Origin: Tatumella saanichensis
GTDB lineage: Bacteria > Pseudomonadota > Gammaproteobacteria > Enterobacterales > Enterobacteriaceae
Direction: 5' to 3'
Assembly: GCF_000439375.1 (NCBI RefSeq)
Contig: NZ_ATMI01000013.1
Coordinates: 1-64,000 of the forward strand
DNA length: 64,000 bases
Shown: in pieces, positions 48,375 to 57,881 of the stretch
Numbering within the stretch: position 1 is the stretch's first letter
Layout: each line of letters begins with the position of its first letter
Position numbers and translations under genes: made by a program
Notes under the pieces: generated by a model
What the model was told of the DNA's origin: nothing
Seen by the model: only the letters and a program-made list of their open reading frames with translations
Database searches by the model: none

Positions 48375-48681
48375 AGTATTCACTTATATTGCACAGAAGA
48401 TATCCTGCTAAAATAAGAAAAAAAGGACAATTGAGTAAATAATTAAAAGATCCCTGATATTACGGAATGATATATAACGCTTATGATTAACGTCTTACAG
48501 AGTTTTATGCCCTAGAATCGGGGCACTCCCTGCTGTGGACTAAAAAAAGATAGAATAATCAGTATCTCTGACAGTTAGTTTTTTTCCAGGAAAGATATTG
48601 CAGTTTTGTTATTTTAACTCGTAAAAACCGCAGCCCTATTATGGCATCACAATGTGATGAATAATAATTAAGAGGCGATGC
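48375..48681. promoter_or_regulatory. Divergent control region between cbl and the ABC/monooxygenase operon
   Basis: About 300 AT-rich bases, as expected for CysB/Cbl-type sites, which have no sharp consensus. CATCAC (48645-48650) and GTGATG (48654-48659) form a tight dyad with a 3-base centre, 22 bases before the binding-protein start, possibly an operator or mRNA leader hairpin. No gene is seen. Confidence 0.45.
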
Positions 48682-50313
48682 ATGAAAGGGGTGAATGTAG
48701 GGCGGTTTAAACTCTCGCTGCTGGTGGCAGGCATGTTGGCATCAATACCCGTATGGGCTGCACAGCAGCCGGTTCACGGCGGCACACTGATCTATTTAGA
48801 GCAGCAAGCACACACTAACCTGTATCCTCCCGCGGGAGGCTTCTACCCTAATGGCGGGATCCTCAATCAGATCACGGATAAGCTGACGTGGCAGAACCCG
48901 AAAACCCTGAAGATTGAACCTTGGATTGCCCAAAGCTGGACCAGCAATCCGGAAAAAACTGAATGGACGTTTAAGTTGCGCCCCGGTGTGACTTTTTCCG
49001 ATGGTACGCCATTGGATGCGTCGGCGGTGGCAAAAAACTTTGATACTTACGGGTTAGGAAATAAAGACAAACACCTGCCGGTATCCGAAGTGATTAATAA
49101 TTATGACCACAGTGAAGTGATTGATCCGCTAACAGTGAAGTTTTATTTCAAAAAACCGGCCCCCGGATTTTTACAGGGTACCTCAACCATAGGATCTGGG
49201 CTGGTCTCATTATCGACGCTGAATAAAGACTTCGAACAGTGGGGGAATGCCCGCAATATTATCGGTTCTGGACCTTTTGTGGTCAGCGGGGAAACCCTTG
49301 GTCATGAAGTCGATTTAGTCGCTAGGAAGGATTATCACTGGGGACCGGTCGGAGAAAGCCATCAGGGACCCGCCTACCTGCAAGGGGTTAAAGTTCTGGT
49401 GACACCTGAAGATGGTGTCCGTATCGGGGCACTATTAGCGGGGCAAGCTGACTTTATTCGCCAAGTGCAGGCCTATGATGAAAAGCGTGTCGAAGCACAG
49501 CATTTCACGGTGTATGCCGAAGCGACTCGGGGCGTGAATGACAGCCTCAGTTTCCGTCCTGATAACCCGATTGTTGCTGATATTCGGGTTCGCAAAGCCT
49601 TATCGCTGGCTACCAACCGTCAGCAGATTGTCGACACCCTGTTCTCTGCCAATTATCCGGCAGCGACATCAGTATTGGCGGCTACCGCATTGGGTTACAT
49701 CCCCCTACAGGGGCTGTTGCAGTATGACCCGAAACAGGCAGAAAAATTGCTGGATGAAGCCGGCTGGAAGACCGGCAGTGATGGTATTCGTCAGAAACAA
49801 GGTATTCCGTTATCACTGAGCGTCTATATTTCGCCGCCACAACCTCAGAATAAAGAGGTACTGCAACTGATCGCCCGTCAATGGCGAGCCATTGGTGTCA
49901 TTCTTAATGTACGTCCAGCAGATTCTGGGACCGCAGCCCTAAACCGCCTTGACCCCGTAAAAGCGCCGCTAATGGTCTCTGAAGTGGGCCGTGCTGATCC
50001 GGATGTGGTTAAGAGTATGTTCTATCCGGCTAACCGTGATGCCCTACTGCAGAAAGGCGGGCTGAGCAGTAAAGTGAAATCGTTCCGTGACGATAAGCTC
50101 AACACTCTGTTGTATCAAATTTCCATCGAAACGGATAACACGAAACGCCTAAAACTGACCGGCGATGCACAACGTTATTTGCTGCAACAGGCCTACGTGA
50201 TCCCTATCTTTGAAGAGCCGCAGGTCTATGCCGGTGCGCCGTGGTTGAAGGGGATCAGTTTTGAAGCGGTAGGGCGTCCTTCTTTTTATGACGCCTGGCT
50301 CGAAAAGCACTGA
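48682..50313 (+). CDS. ABC transporter substrate-binding protein, peptide/nickel family 5
   Basis: A 543-residue periplasmic binding protein with a Sec signal peptide (MKGVNVGRFKLSLLVAGM, cleavage near SIPVWA/AQ). Family 5 features include WTFKLRPGVTFSDGTPLDASAVAKN and RVRKALSLATNRQQIVDTLF-type helices. Such proteins bind peptides, nickel complexes, glutathione or other mid-size solutes. The pattern and the gene set match the group named after Klebsiella KPN_01854, found with luciferase-like and CMD-domain proteins. It is the first gene of the operon beside cbl, so a sulfur-containing solute is likely (inference). AGAGG lies 6 bases before the ATG. Confidence 0.9.
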   Translation: MKGVNVGRFKLSLLVAGMLASIPVWAAQQPVHGGTLIYLEQQAHTNLYPPAGGFYPNGGILNQITDKLTWQNPKTLKIEPWIAQSWTSNPEKTEWTFKLRPGVTFSDGTPLDASAVAKNFDTYGLGNKDKHLPVSEVINNYDHSEVIDPLTVKFYFKKPAPGFLQGTSTIGSGLVSLSTLNKDFEQWGNARNIIGSGPFVVSGETLGHEVDLVARKDYHWGPVGESHQGPAYLQGVKVLVTPEDGVRIGALLAGQADFIRQVQAYDEKRVEAQHFTVYAEATRGVNDSLSFRPDNPIVADIRVRKALSLATNRQQIVDTLFSANYPAATSVLAATALGYIPLQGLLQYDPKQAEKLLDEAGWKTGSDGIRQKQGIPLSLSVYISPPQPQNKEVLQLIARQWRAIGVILNVRPADSGTAALNRLDPVKAPLMVSEVGRADPDVVKSMFYPANRDALLQKGGLSSKVKSFRDDKLNTLLYQISIETDNTKRLKLTGDAQRYLLQQAYVIPIFEEPQVYAGAPWLKGISFEAVGRPSFYDAWLEKH

Positions 50314-50327
50314 TAGGAGGAAGACCA

Positions 50328-51272
50328 ATGGGACGCTATATCCTCAAACGCCTCGGGCAAGGGATCCTGGTGCTGTGGGCAGCATGGACCCTCTCTTTTA
50401 TTTTGCTACAACTGTTGCCAGGGGATGCCATTATGATCAAGTTTCTCGACCCGTCACTGGGGTTGAGTGCCGATCAAATTGCGCAGATGCGTAAGGTGTA
50501 TGGGGAAGGCGTTCCAGTTTGGCAGCAATATGTTACTGCACTGAGTGCAGTGTTACACGGGGATCTCGGTTACTCGGTACAACTGGGCGTACCGGTCACC
50601 GAAGTCCTGTCGACCAATTTTCCACAGACACTGAAACTGATTATTCCTGGCTTTCTGTTGGCACTTGTCATCGGTCCGGGTTTAGCGATCTTGGCCTGGT
50701 TACCGGGTTTGAAAAGTCTTCGTCATCTGCTGTTATCGTTGCCGTCATTATTAGTCTCTCTACCGGTGTTCTGGCTGGGGATCGTACTGATCCAGATTTT
50801 CTCTTTTCATTTGCACTGGGTTTCGGTGATCAATCCCTCCCCGATAGGGGGCATGATCCTGCCAGTGATCACGCTGGCACTGCCGATCGCCGCCCCGCTG
50901 GCGCAGATCTTTATGCGCAGTATTGATCAAGTGATCACTCAGCCGTTTGTGGCAGCCGCCCGTGCCCGCGGCCTGAGCCAAAAACGGGTGCTGTTCCGCC
51001 ATGTCCTGCGTAATGCCAGCCTACCGCTGCTAACAGTGGCGGGGTTACTGCTCGGGGAGTTGATTGCGGGAGCATTAGTGACTGAAACGGTGTTCGGCCT
51101 GAACGGCCTGGGGCAGGTGACACAGCAAGCGGTGGATGCGCAGGATGTCAATGTGTTGCAAGCGGTGGTGATGATCTCTGCGCTAGCCTATGTGGTGATT
51201 AACTTACTGGCGGACTTGGTGACGCCGTTACTGGATCCGCGCCTAAATATTCTCAGCGGAGGTGTACGATGA
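50328..51272 (+). CDS. ABC transporter permease, DppB type
   Basis: A 314-residue inner-membrane permease with about six helices and the N-terminal MGRYILKRLGQGILVLW pattern of DppB/GsiC proteins. The EAA loop that contacts the ATPase is at AAARARGLSQKRVLFRHVLRNA. AGGAGG precedes the ATG, 14 bases after the binding-protein stop. It pairs with the next gene as a heterodimeric channel; the start of that gene overlaps its stop as ATGA. Confidence 0.92.
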   Translation: MGRYILKRLGQGILVLWAAWTLSFILLQLLPGDAIMIKFLDPSLGLSADQIAQMRKVYGEGVPVWQQYVTALSAVLHGDLGYSVQLGVPVTEVLSTNFPQTLKLIIPGFLLALVIGPGLAILAWLPGLKSLRHLLLSLPSLLVSLPVFWLGIVLIQIFSFHLHWVSVINPSPIGGMILPVITLALPIAAPLAQIFMRSIDQVITQPFVAAARARGLSQKRVLFRHVLRNASLPLLTVAGLLLGELIAGALVTETVFGLNGLGQVTQQAVDAQDVNVLQAVVMISALAYVVINLLADLVTPLLDPRLNILSGGVR

Positions 51273-52123
51273 GTCTCACCGATACTCTGCGTTTGTCTTC
51301 CCGTGCTCCTAAAATAAAGACGAGGTCGTTACGATTTCGTTTCGGACTGTGGTTGGCCTGGACACTGATCATTGGGGTGGTTATCGCGGCGCTCTTTCCA
51401 CAGTGGTTTACCCATTATGATCCTTATAACGGTGTGGCAGGCACTCAGCTAACGGCTCCCGATCGCTTGCACTGGTTAGGTACCGATCAACTGGGCCGAG
51501 ATCTCTACAGCCGAATGATTTATGGTTCCCGCTGGTCGCTATCTGCCGCCAGTGCCGCGGTAGCGGTCGGACTGGTGCTCGGGTCGCTGACCGGAATGCT
51601 GGCGGCCTTTGCCGGAGGCGTGGCAGAAAGCGTAACCATGCGTGTGGCCGATGTCTTGCTCTCTATACCGGCGCTGTTACTGTCTCTGAGCATTATCATC
51701 CTGCTGGGAGTTGGTAATATACATGCCGCACTGGCGGTGGGGTGTGCTTCAGTAGCGCACTTTGCGCGCCTGGCCCGGGCAGAAGTTCTGCGTATCCGCC
51801 AGCAAGATTATATCGAAGCGGCGTTTGGCAGTGGTGGACGCTTTTTCCCCGTGTTTTTTCGTCATGTATTGCCGAACGCCCTCCCCACGCTGCTGGCTTT
51901 CTCGGCATTGCAGTTTGGTCAGGCCATCCTCGCGCTGTCGACCCTCAGTTTTCTCGGTTTTGGCAGCCCACCTCCCATTCCAGAGTGGGGACTACTGATT
52001 TCTGAAGGACGTAATTATCTGGCTACCGCCTGGTGGCTCACCGTATTTCCGGGTCTGCTGGTGATTGCCGTGGTGCTGGCGACTCACCGTATCAGCCGTG
52101 CTTTTTCAGGAGAACGCCGATGA
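51269..52123 (+). CDS. ABC transporter permease, DppC type
   Basis: A 284-residue permease with the DppC/GsiD layout: one N-terminal helix (about 27-50), a periplasmic segment HWLGTDQLGRDLYSRMIYG, five more helices, and the EAA loop EAAFGSGGRFFPVFFRHVLPNA. It overlaps its neighbours by 4 bases (ATGA) on both sides, so translation is coupled. It is part of the importer with the family 5 binding protein and the fused ATPase. Confidence 0.92.
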   Translation: MSLTDTLRLSSRAPKIKTRSLRFRFGLWLAWTLIIGVVIAALFPQWFTHYDPYNGVAGTQLTAPDRLHWLGTDQLGRDLYSRMIYGSRWSLSAASAAVAVGLVLGSLTGMLAAFAGGVAESVTMRVADVLLSIPALLLSLSIIILLGVGNIHAALAVGCASVAHFARLARAEVLRIRQQDYIEAAFGSGGRFFPVFFRHVLPNALPTLLAFSALQFGQAILALSTLSFLGFGSPPPIPEWGLLISEGRNYLATAWWLTVFPGLLVIAVVLATHRISRAFSGERR

Positions 52124-53748
52124 CAACTTCACACTTACCGGTACTCCAGGCTGATAACCTGACCCTCAGTTATCAGGATCACGACGGCTGGCGTGAGACG
52201 GTTCATCAGGTCAGTTTCAGTTTAGCGGCCGGAGAGATGCTGGCAGTGGTTGGCGAATCTGGCTCGGGTAAAACCACCACCGCTCAAGCAATATTGGGAT
52301 TGCTGCCGGAAAATGGTCGTCGTACGGCGGGACGTATTTTGTTTCAGGGGGAGGAGATCAGCCAGTGGTCCTCCCGTCGTCTCGACAGTTTACGGGGTAG
52401 GCATATCAGTTTGATCCCACAGGACCCGGGTAACTCACTCAATCCGTTGAAAACTATCGGCGATCAAATCGGTGAAGTCCTGAAACTCGCACAGCGTGGC
52501 GTCTCCCGCCAGCAACGTCAGCAGCAGGTGACCGCGCTATTGGAACGGGTCGGCCTCAGCTATCCACAGCAACGCTTTTACCAGTACCCTCATCAACTGT
52601 CAGGCGGCATGAAACAACGGGTACTGATTGCGATAGCCATTGCCCTTAAACCGGCACTGATCATTGCGGATGAGCCGACCAGTGCCCTGGATGTCACCGT
52701 GCAAAAACACATCATGACGTTGATCGATGAGTTACGTCATGAATATGGCACTGCCGTGTTGTTTGTCACCCATGACCTGGCCTTGGCGGCCCAGCATGCG
52801 GATCGGTTGGCCGTTTTTCGCGACGGTAAATTGTTGGAGCAAGGGGATACCGCAACTGTTCTTCATCAGCCTCAACATCCTTACACCCTGAGGTTGCTCG
52901 AAGATGTGTCACAAAATTATCAGCCTAGTACGCCTCTGCAAGCGACGGTGAGCCATGCGGCACCGGTGATCCGCGTACAGGGCGTGTCTAAGCAGTTCGT
53001 CCTCAACCGACAACAAAAGATGCAGGCTTTGGATAATATTTCCCTGACGGTCGAGCGTGGCACCACCCACGCACTGGTCGGAGAGTCAGGTTCAGGCAAA
53101 ACCACCTTGGCACGGATCCTATTGGGATTTGAACGTGCCGATGCCGGTATCCTTGAGATCAGCGGTCAATCGGTGGCAGGTTATTCCGCGGCACAGTGGC
53201 GGACCTTGCGGCAGAAAATTCAATTTGTTTACCAGAATCCGTTCTCCTCCCTGGATCCGCATCAGACCTTGTTCGCGGCCATTGAGGAGCCGTTACTTAA
53301 TTTTGAGCCGCTGAGCCGTGAACAGCGTCGGGAAAAAGTGCTGGCAGTGGCCCAGCAGGTGGCTCTGGACCCGGCATTATTGGGTCGCCGTCCGCAACAG
53401 TTGTCAGGTGGTCAACGCCAGCGGGTGGCGATTGCCCGAGCGCTGATACTGCAACCGGACATTCTGGTCTTGGATGAGGCGACCTCCGCGCTGGATGTGA
53501 CTGTCCAGTCACAAATCCTCAACCTATTACAGGAACTGCAACAGCGGTTATCGTTGACCTATCTGTTTATTACCCATGACCTGCAGGTGGTGCGCCGTAT
53601 TGCCCATCAGGTCACTGTATTACGTGGCGGAAAAAAGATAGAGCAGGGCGATACCGAACGGCTGTTTGCCGATCCGCAGCATGAGTACACGCAGCAATTG
53701 ATTGCTGCGATCCCGTCATTTCAACGCCGTCAGGAGGTCCGCGCATGA
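52120..53748 (+). CDS. Fused dipeptide-type ABC ATPase (DppD-DppF in one chain)
   Basis: A 542-residue protein with two complete ATP-binding domains. Walker A GESGSGKTTTAQ is near residue 44 and GESGSGKTTLAR near 320; signatures LSGGMKQR and LSGGQRQR lie near 160 and 428, each followed by Walker B (LIIADEPTSALD and ILVLDEATSALD) and an H-loop. One chain therefore supplies both ATPases of the importer, as in GsiA and YejF. The frame is open 29 codons further upstream, but the ATG at 52120 with AGGAG and the ATGA overlap decides the start. Confidence 0.93.
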   Translation: MTTSHLPVLQADNLTLSYQDHDGWRETVHQVSFSLAAGEMLAVVGESGSGKTTTAQAILGLLPENGRRTAGRILFQGEEISQWSSRRLDSLRGRHISLIPQDPGNSLNPLKTIGDQIGEVLKLAQRGVSRQQRQQQVTALLERVGLSYPQQRFYQYPHQLSGGMKQRVLIAIAIALKPALIIADEPTSALDVTVQKHIMTLIDELRHEYGTAVLFVTHDLALAAQHADRLAVFRDGKLLEQGDTATVLHQPQHPYTLRLLEDVSQNYQPSTPLQATVSHAAPVIRVQGVSKQFVLNRQQKMQALDNISLTVERGTTHALVGESGSGKTTLARILLGFERADAGILEISGQSVAGYSAAQWRTLRQKIQFVYQNPFSSLDPHQTLFAAIEEPLLNFEPLSREQRREKVLAVAQQVALDPALLGRRPQQLSGGQRQRVAIARALILQPDILVLDEATSALDVTVQSQILNLLQELQQRLSLTYLFITHDLQVVRRIAHQVTVLRGGKKIEQGDTERLFADPQHEYTQQLIAAIPSFQRRQEVRA

Positions 53749-54770
53749 CGAAAAAACGACTCGGATTTTTCACCCGTTTACTGGATAACGTGTCAGCCGC
53801 AGAGCGCTATCGGTTGGCAACTGAACAGATACAGCACGCAGAAGCCCTAGGCTTTGACAGTGCCTGGGTGGCACAGCATCACTTTCACGAGAAAGAGGGC
53901 GGCTTACCGTCGCCACTGGTGTTTCTCGCCCATGTGGGTGCCCGCACCCGACATATCCGTCTGGGTACCGCGATCATTACACTGCCGATGGAAAATGCCG
54001 TTCGTGTGGCGGAGGATGCGGCTGTCGTCGATCTGCTGACCGACGGTCGTTTGGAACTGGGGCTGGGGTCCGGCGGCACGCCGTCGTCGTTTGATACCTT
54101 CGGACTGACTTTTGCGCAGCGAGGGGAGGCGTTCGCCCGCAACCTGTCTGTGCTGCAACAAGCCTGGCAGGGCGAGACATTGCAACAGACGGAAAATCGT
54201 CTCTATCCGGCTGCCGACGCGCTGAACAACAAAATTTGGATAGCCACCTTTTCTGCCCAAGGCGCCAGACTGGCCGGTCAAGCCGGGCATGGGCTGATGC
54301 TGTCCCGTACCCAGCCGCGTCCGGAAGGTGGCGCACATTTACCGCTGGATGCAATCCAAAACCCGATCATTGATGCGTATCTGGAGGCACTACCCGCGGG
54401 TGTTGCCCCACGTATTCTCGCCTCACGGACTGCATTTGTCGCGGATGACCGGCAATATGCCCGTCATGTGGCGCTGCCTGGATTGACTGCTCAAGCAAAT
54501 GCTTACCGTCAGGCAGGGCACCAGCTCCGCGGTGAGACACTGGATGATTTTATCGGACAGTTTGATGCCCATATTGGTGATCCGACAGAGGTACTGGCAT
54601 CGCTGCAACGTGACAGTTCGTTATCCCGAGTCACTGATATTTCATTTCAGGTCCACTCCGTTGAGCCTGCCCATCAGGATGTGCTGCGTTCTCTGACGCT
54701 GCTGTCCCGTTATATTGCCCCTGAGCTGCGCAGTCACGCAGCACTCCCTCAGCCTGAGAGGTCTTTATGA
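53745..54770 (+). CDS. Luciferase-like FMN-dependent monooxygenase (KPN_01858 group)
   Basis: A 341-residue LLM-class flavin enzyme with the TIM-barrel pattern: GFFTRLLDN at the start, SAWVAQHHFHEKEGGLPSPLVFLAHVGARTRHIRLGTAIITLPM and DGRLELGLGSGGTPSSFDTFGL. Such enzymes use reduced FMN and O2 to oxidise small molecules, often C-S bonds of sulfonates. No flavin reductase gene is beside it. It overlaps the ATPase gene by ATGA, so its product works on what the importer brings in. This matches the family named after KPN_01858 by context and by memory of the pattern. Confidence 0.88.
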   Translation: MTKKRLGFFTRLLDNVSAAERYRLATEQIQHAEALGFDSAWVAQHHFHEKEGGLPSPLVFLAHVGARTRHIRLGTAIITLPMENAVRVAEDAAVVDLLTDGRLELGLGSGGTPSSFDTFGLTFAQRGEAFARNLSVLQQAWQGETLQQTENRLYPAADALNNKIWIATFSAQGARLAGQAGHGLMLSRTQPRPEGGAHLPLDAIQNPIIDAYLEALPAGVAPRILASRTAFVADDRQYARHVALPGLTAQANAYRQAGHQLRGETLDDFIGQFDAHIGDPTEVLASLQRDSSLSRVTDISFQVHSVEPAHQDVLRSLTLLSRYIAPELRSHAALPQPERSL

Positions 54771-55915
54771 GCCATGTTGATGATCTGATCCAGTCTCTGG
54801 CAGCAATCCCTGCCGATTCAGAGCTGGCGGAGAGCCGTCAGTTTCGCAGTGCTGCCACCGAACATACCCAGGGCAGTTATCAAGCGCTGTTCGCTGCTGG
54901 TAGCGAGCACTTTCCGATAGCAACCCGTGCGGCCATCGCCGCACAAGTGGCGGAATGGCATCAGGCCGATAATCTGTTACAGCATTACCGTGAGCTGGCT
55001 GGGCAGGTGATCACCACCCCGTCATTGACCGAAGCGCTGGCGTTTGCCAAACGGCTCACCTTTGAACCGGTGACGGCTTCACCGCACCATATCCAGGCCT
55101 TGCAGCAGGCAGGGTGGAGCGATGACGATATCGTCACGTTGGCGCAAGTGATTGCCTATGTCAGTTTTCAGAGCCGGTTGGTGCATGGCTTTTCGCTGTT
55201 GGCAGAATCACCTTCCGCCAGCACGCCGCAAAGTGAGACGCCTCCGGAGGTCAATGCCGGGCGCTGGCATACCCAACCCCGCACGGCGAGTGGTCAGCAA
55301 GCGCCTCAAGCTTTTACCCGTAAAGAATTGGGTTGGGAGCCCTGGCTCGCCCCTAAACCGTTTGCCGACTTTAGTGCCGCCCAGCAGGAAGTGTTAGTGC
55401 GCTTTGGTCATCAGAATTCAGAGTATTTTCGCCTCTTGGGGCGTGACCAGCCGGTACTGGAACAGCGCACTCTCACCGATAAAGGGATCTTTTATACACC
55501 GGGAGGGCTGAACCGCGCTGAGCGCGAACTGGCGGCGACCGTAGCCAGCAAAGTCAATGGCTGCATTTATTGCGCCTCGGTCCATGCCCGCAAGGCCAGC
55601 CAGTTGTCAAAGCAGCCGGAAGAGATTGCCTTGTTATTACAGGTCCAACCGGGATACCCGCTCTCTGCTGGGCAGTCTGAGCGTTGGCAGGCGGAAATCG
55701 AAGCGGTGGCGGCACTCTCCTTGACACCACCTCGTCTGACTCATGCGCACCTGCAGCGGTTACGGGAACTGTCTCTGACCACGTTGGAAATCACTGATCT
55801 TCTACAGTCTGCGGCCTTTTTTGCTTGGGCAAACCGGCTGATGCTGACTCTGGGAGAGCCTTTTATTCCACATTCCGAGGCTGCCAGTAGCGACGAAAAA
55901 CGCACGGTCGCCTGA
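54767..55915 (+). CDS. Double AhpD-like CMD-domain protein
   Basis: A 382-residue protein of two AhpD-like (carboxymuconolactone decarboxylase fold) halves. The second half has the redox motif Cys266-x-x-Cys269 and His273 (CIYCASVH), typical of alkylhydroperoxidase-type thiol chemistry. The first half (residues about 1-150) lacks a CxxC. Between them is a Ser/Pro/Thr-rich linker of about 30 residues. The halves resemble the families named Avi_7170 and Avi_7169, which are separate genes in other bacteria, so this looks like a fusion. It may remove peroxide or reduce an oxidised intermediate made by the monooxygenase just upstream, which it overlaps by ATGA. Confidence 0.85.
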   Translation: MSHVDDLIQSLAAIPADSELAESRQFRSAATEHTQGSYQALFAAGSEHFPIATRAAIAAQVAEWHQADNLLQHYRELAGQVITTPSLTEALAFAKRLTFEPVTASPHHIQALQQAGWSDDDIVTLAQVIAYVSFQSRLVHGFSLLAESPSASTPQSETPPEVNAGRWHTQPRTASGQQAPQAFTRKELGWEPWLAPKPFADFSAAQQEVLVRFGHQNSEYFRLLGRDQPVLEQRTLTDKGIFYTPGGLNRAERELAATVASKVNGCIYCASVHARKASQLSKQPEEIALLLQVQPGYPLSAGQSERWQAEIEAVAALSLTPPRLTHAHLQRLRELSLTTLEITDLLQSAAFFAWANRLMLTLGEPFIPHSEAASSDEKRTVA

Positions 55916-55916
55916 T

Positions 55917-55955
55917 TGGTGCCGGGAGCCGGGGTGTCTCCCGGCGCCATTTTTT
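55917..55955 (+). terminator. Terminator of the first ABC/monooxygenase operon
   Basis: Arms at 55917-55928 and 55938-55949 pair over 12 bases with one G-T, with a 9-base loop, then six T. It overlaps the region just after the CMD gene stop. Confidence 0.92.
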
Positions 55956-56026
55956 GGATTAGCAGTTTCCCGCCGCGGACGAAACCCTTATGCTGCTTTT
56001 GCTAAGGGGTCTGCGAGGGAAAAGCA

Positions 56027-56581
56027 ATGCGTCCGTTTTATACACTGTTCTTACTGCCAGCCGTGATGGTGTCATGCTCGGTCAGGGCTGATCCTTACCA
56101 GATCAACCCGCAACTCAGCACGATTGTCTTGAACTGGCAGATGATCGGGCGCGGGACTTATCATGCCAGGATCAGCGGCGTGAACGGCAGGCTGACCTTC
56201 TCCCCCAGCGATGATACCCGCGATACTTTGCAGGCCGCGATGCCGATTAACCGGCTGGATGCTCATCACCGGCTGCTCACGCTGGCGTTGAAAAGCCGAA
56301 CTTTCTTTGATGCTGCACAGTATCCGGACGCAGTATTTAGCAGTAGCCGATTGGTGGCTCTGGGGGAGGGGCGTTATCGAGTGTTTGGCAGTTTGCAAAT
56401 CAAAAACCAGCGCCGCCCATTGATCCTCTACGCCCAACAATCCTCGGTCTCGGCACAGCGTCTGCGCCTGTCGGCACAAACCACTGTCTCTCGCAGTGAC
56501 TTTGGCATGGGCCAGTATCCGCTGCTGGTCAGTGATCGTATCGGCGTCGAAATTGTGTTGTATGCCGACCGACAACCCTAA
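56027..56581 (+). CDS. Periplasmic YceI-family protein
   Basis: A 184-residue protein with a signal peptide cleaved near SVRA/DP. The rest shows the YceI lipocalin-like beta-barrel pattern: YQINPQLSTIVLNW at the start, SRTFFDAAQYPDAVFSS in the middle, GSLQIKNQRRPLIL, and a Ser-Asp-Phe-Gly-Met motif (SRSDFGMGQYP). YceI proteins bind long hydrophobic molecules such as polyprenoids; some are induced by base or stress. It stands between the two scavenging operons with its own GAGGG ribosome site. Its link to sulfur use is not evident. Confidence 0.85.
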   Translation: MRPFYTLFLLPAVMVSCSVRADPYQINPQLSTIVLNWQMIGRGTYHARISGVNGRLTFSPSDDTRDTLQAAMPINRLDAHHRLLTLALKSRTFFDAAQYPDAVFSSSRLVALGEGRYRVFGSLQIKNQRRPLILYAQQSSVSAQRLRLSAQTTVSRSDFGMGQYPLLVSDRIGVEIVLYADRQP

Positions 56582-56753
56582 CCTTTCTCCTTACTGACCG
56601 CAGGTAGCCCTCGACGGCTTGACCATTAATCACTTTGCTAATTCTTTTATCAGATATCCTCAATTCAACTATCTAAGCCACTAAATGATATTTCCCTGGC
56701 TTTGTTTGGCTTGTTAAAAATAATACCCACAATCACCTGGTAAGGTTACTGCC

Positions 56754-57791
56754 ATGTCTTATGAGTTAGGTATTTTGGATAAGTGCCCAGTGAATGAGGG
56801 AGAAACGTCACAGCAGGCGCTATTAAATATGGTGGAACTGGTCCGTACTGCTGAACAATGGGGTTATCAACGATTCTGGATTGCTGAACACCATAATACT
56901 GAGGCGCTGGCCAGTCCGTCACCGGAAATATTAATTTCCTGGGCGTTGGCACATACCCATAAAATAAAAATCGGTTCCGGTGGTGTCATGCTACAGCATT
57001 ATAGCCCGTATAAAGTGGCGGAAAACTTTAATGTATTAGCGTCACTCGCCCCGGGGCGTGTGGAACTGGGAATTGGCAAAGCGCCGGGTGGATTTCCGTT
57101 ATCTACCCGTGCGTTGCAGGCGGCCAGGGATCCTGCCAAGCAGGGAACCTTCAGTGAACAACTGACGCTGCTTGACCAGTATTTGTCTCCTCGTCAGCGG
57201 ACGGATACGGCAGACCCTCTACGGGCGACGCCGCTGCCGACTCAGGTCGCGCAACCCTATCTGCTGGGGGCCAGTCGCGACAGCGCACAATTGGCGGTGG
57301 ATCTAGGCTGGCAGTTTGTGTTTGCTGCCCATCTGAACGGTGATCGAGGTTTACTGAGTGAATTCAGTCAATTCTGGAAGGCGAACAGTCGACAGCCGCT
57401 GATCATTGCCCTGCAGGTGATCGTCAGTGAAGAGGCTAAACACGCCGAAAAGCAGGCGCAGCAGCTACAGTTGTGGCAAGTGACCTTGGAAAATGGGCAA
57501 CATGTGACGGTCGGCAGTGAAGCCCAAGCGGAGACGTTTCGCCGGCAAAGCGATGTGCCGGTACAGGCGATCAATCGCAAACCCACCGCAGTACTGGCGG
57601 GGTCGCCGTCACAGGTCCTCGCCGAACTGGATGCGCTGCATCAGCAGTTTGCCATTGACGAGTTTATGTTGGATATCCCGCTAACGGACCCTCAGGCTAG
57701 ACAAGAGACGCTACGTTTACTGGCGAACGAAAAACAGAAAAAAATCCCCTGTTGCGAGGCAGCTAATAAACCGGCGCTCACAATAGGCTGA
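56754..57791 (+). CDS. Luciferase-like monooxygenase (LLM class, YhbW-like)
   Basis: A 345-residue LLM-class flavin enzyme. It shows LGILDKCPV, RFWIAEHHNTEALASPSPEI, KIGSGGVMLQHYSPYKVAE and LAPGRVELGIGKAPGG, the pattern of the MsnO8/YhbW group. The substrate is unknown. It is the second luciferase-like gene of the region and lies 90 bases before the third, on the same strand. AAGG lies 9 bases before the ATG. It may be transcribed with the S-compound operon downstream or alone. Confidence 0.88.
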   Translation: MSYELGILDKCPVNEGETSQQALLNMVELVRTAEQWGYQRFWIAEHHNTEALASPSPEILISWALAHTHKIKIGSGGVMLQHYSPYKVAENFNVLASLAPGRVELGIGKAPGGFPLSTRALQAARDPAKQGTFSEQLTLLDQYLSPRQRTDTADPLRATPLPTQVAQPYLLGASRDSAQLAVDLGWQFVFAAHLNGDRGLLSEFSQFWKANSRQPLIIALQVIVSEEAKHAEKQAQQLQLWQVTLENGQHVTVGSEAQAETFRRQSDVPVQAINRKPTAVLAGSPSQVLAELDALHQQFAIDEFMLDIPLTDPQARQETLRLLANEKQKKIPCCEAANKPALTIG

Positions 57792-57881
57792 TACCTGGCC
57801 GTAGAATAACCTACCACCGTTAATAACCCGATAAATACGCCACGATTGTCTTTTTATTTACTGATTCAGTAAGGGGTGAGT

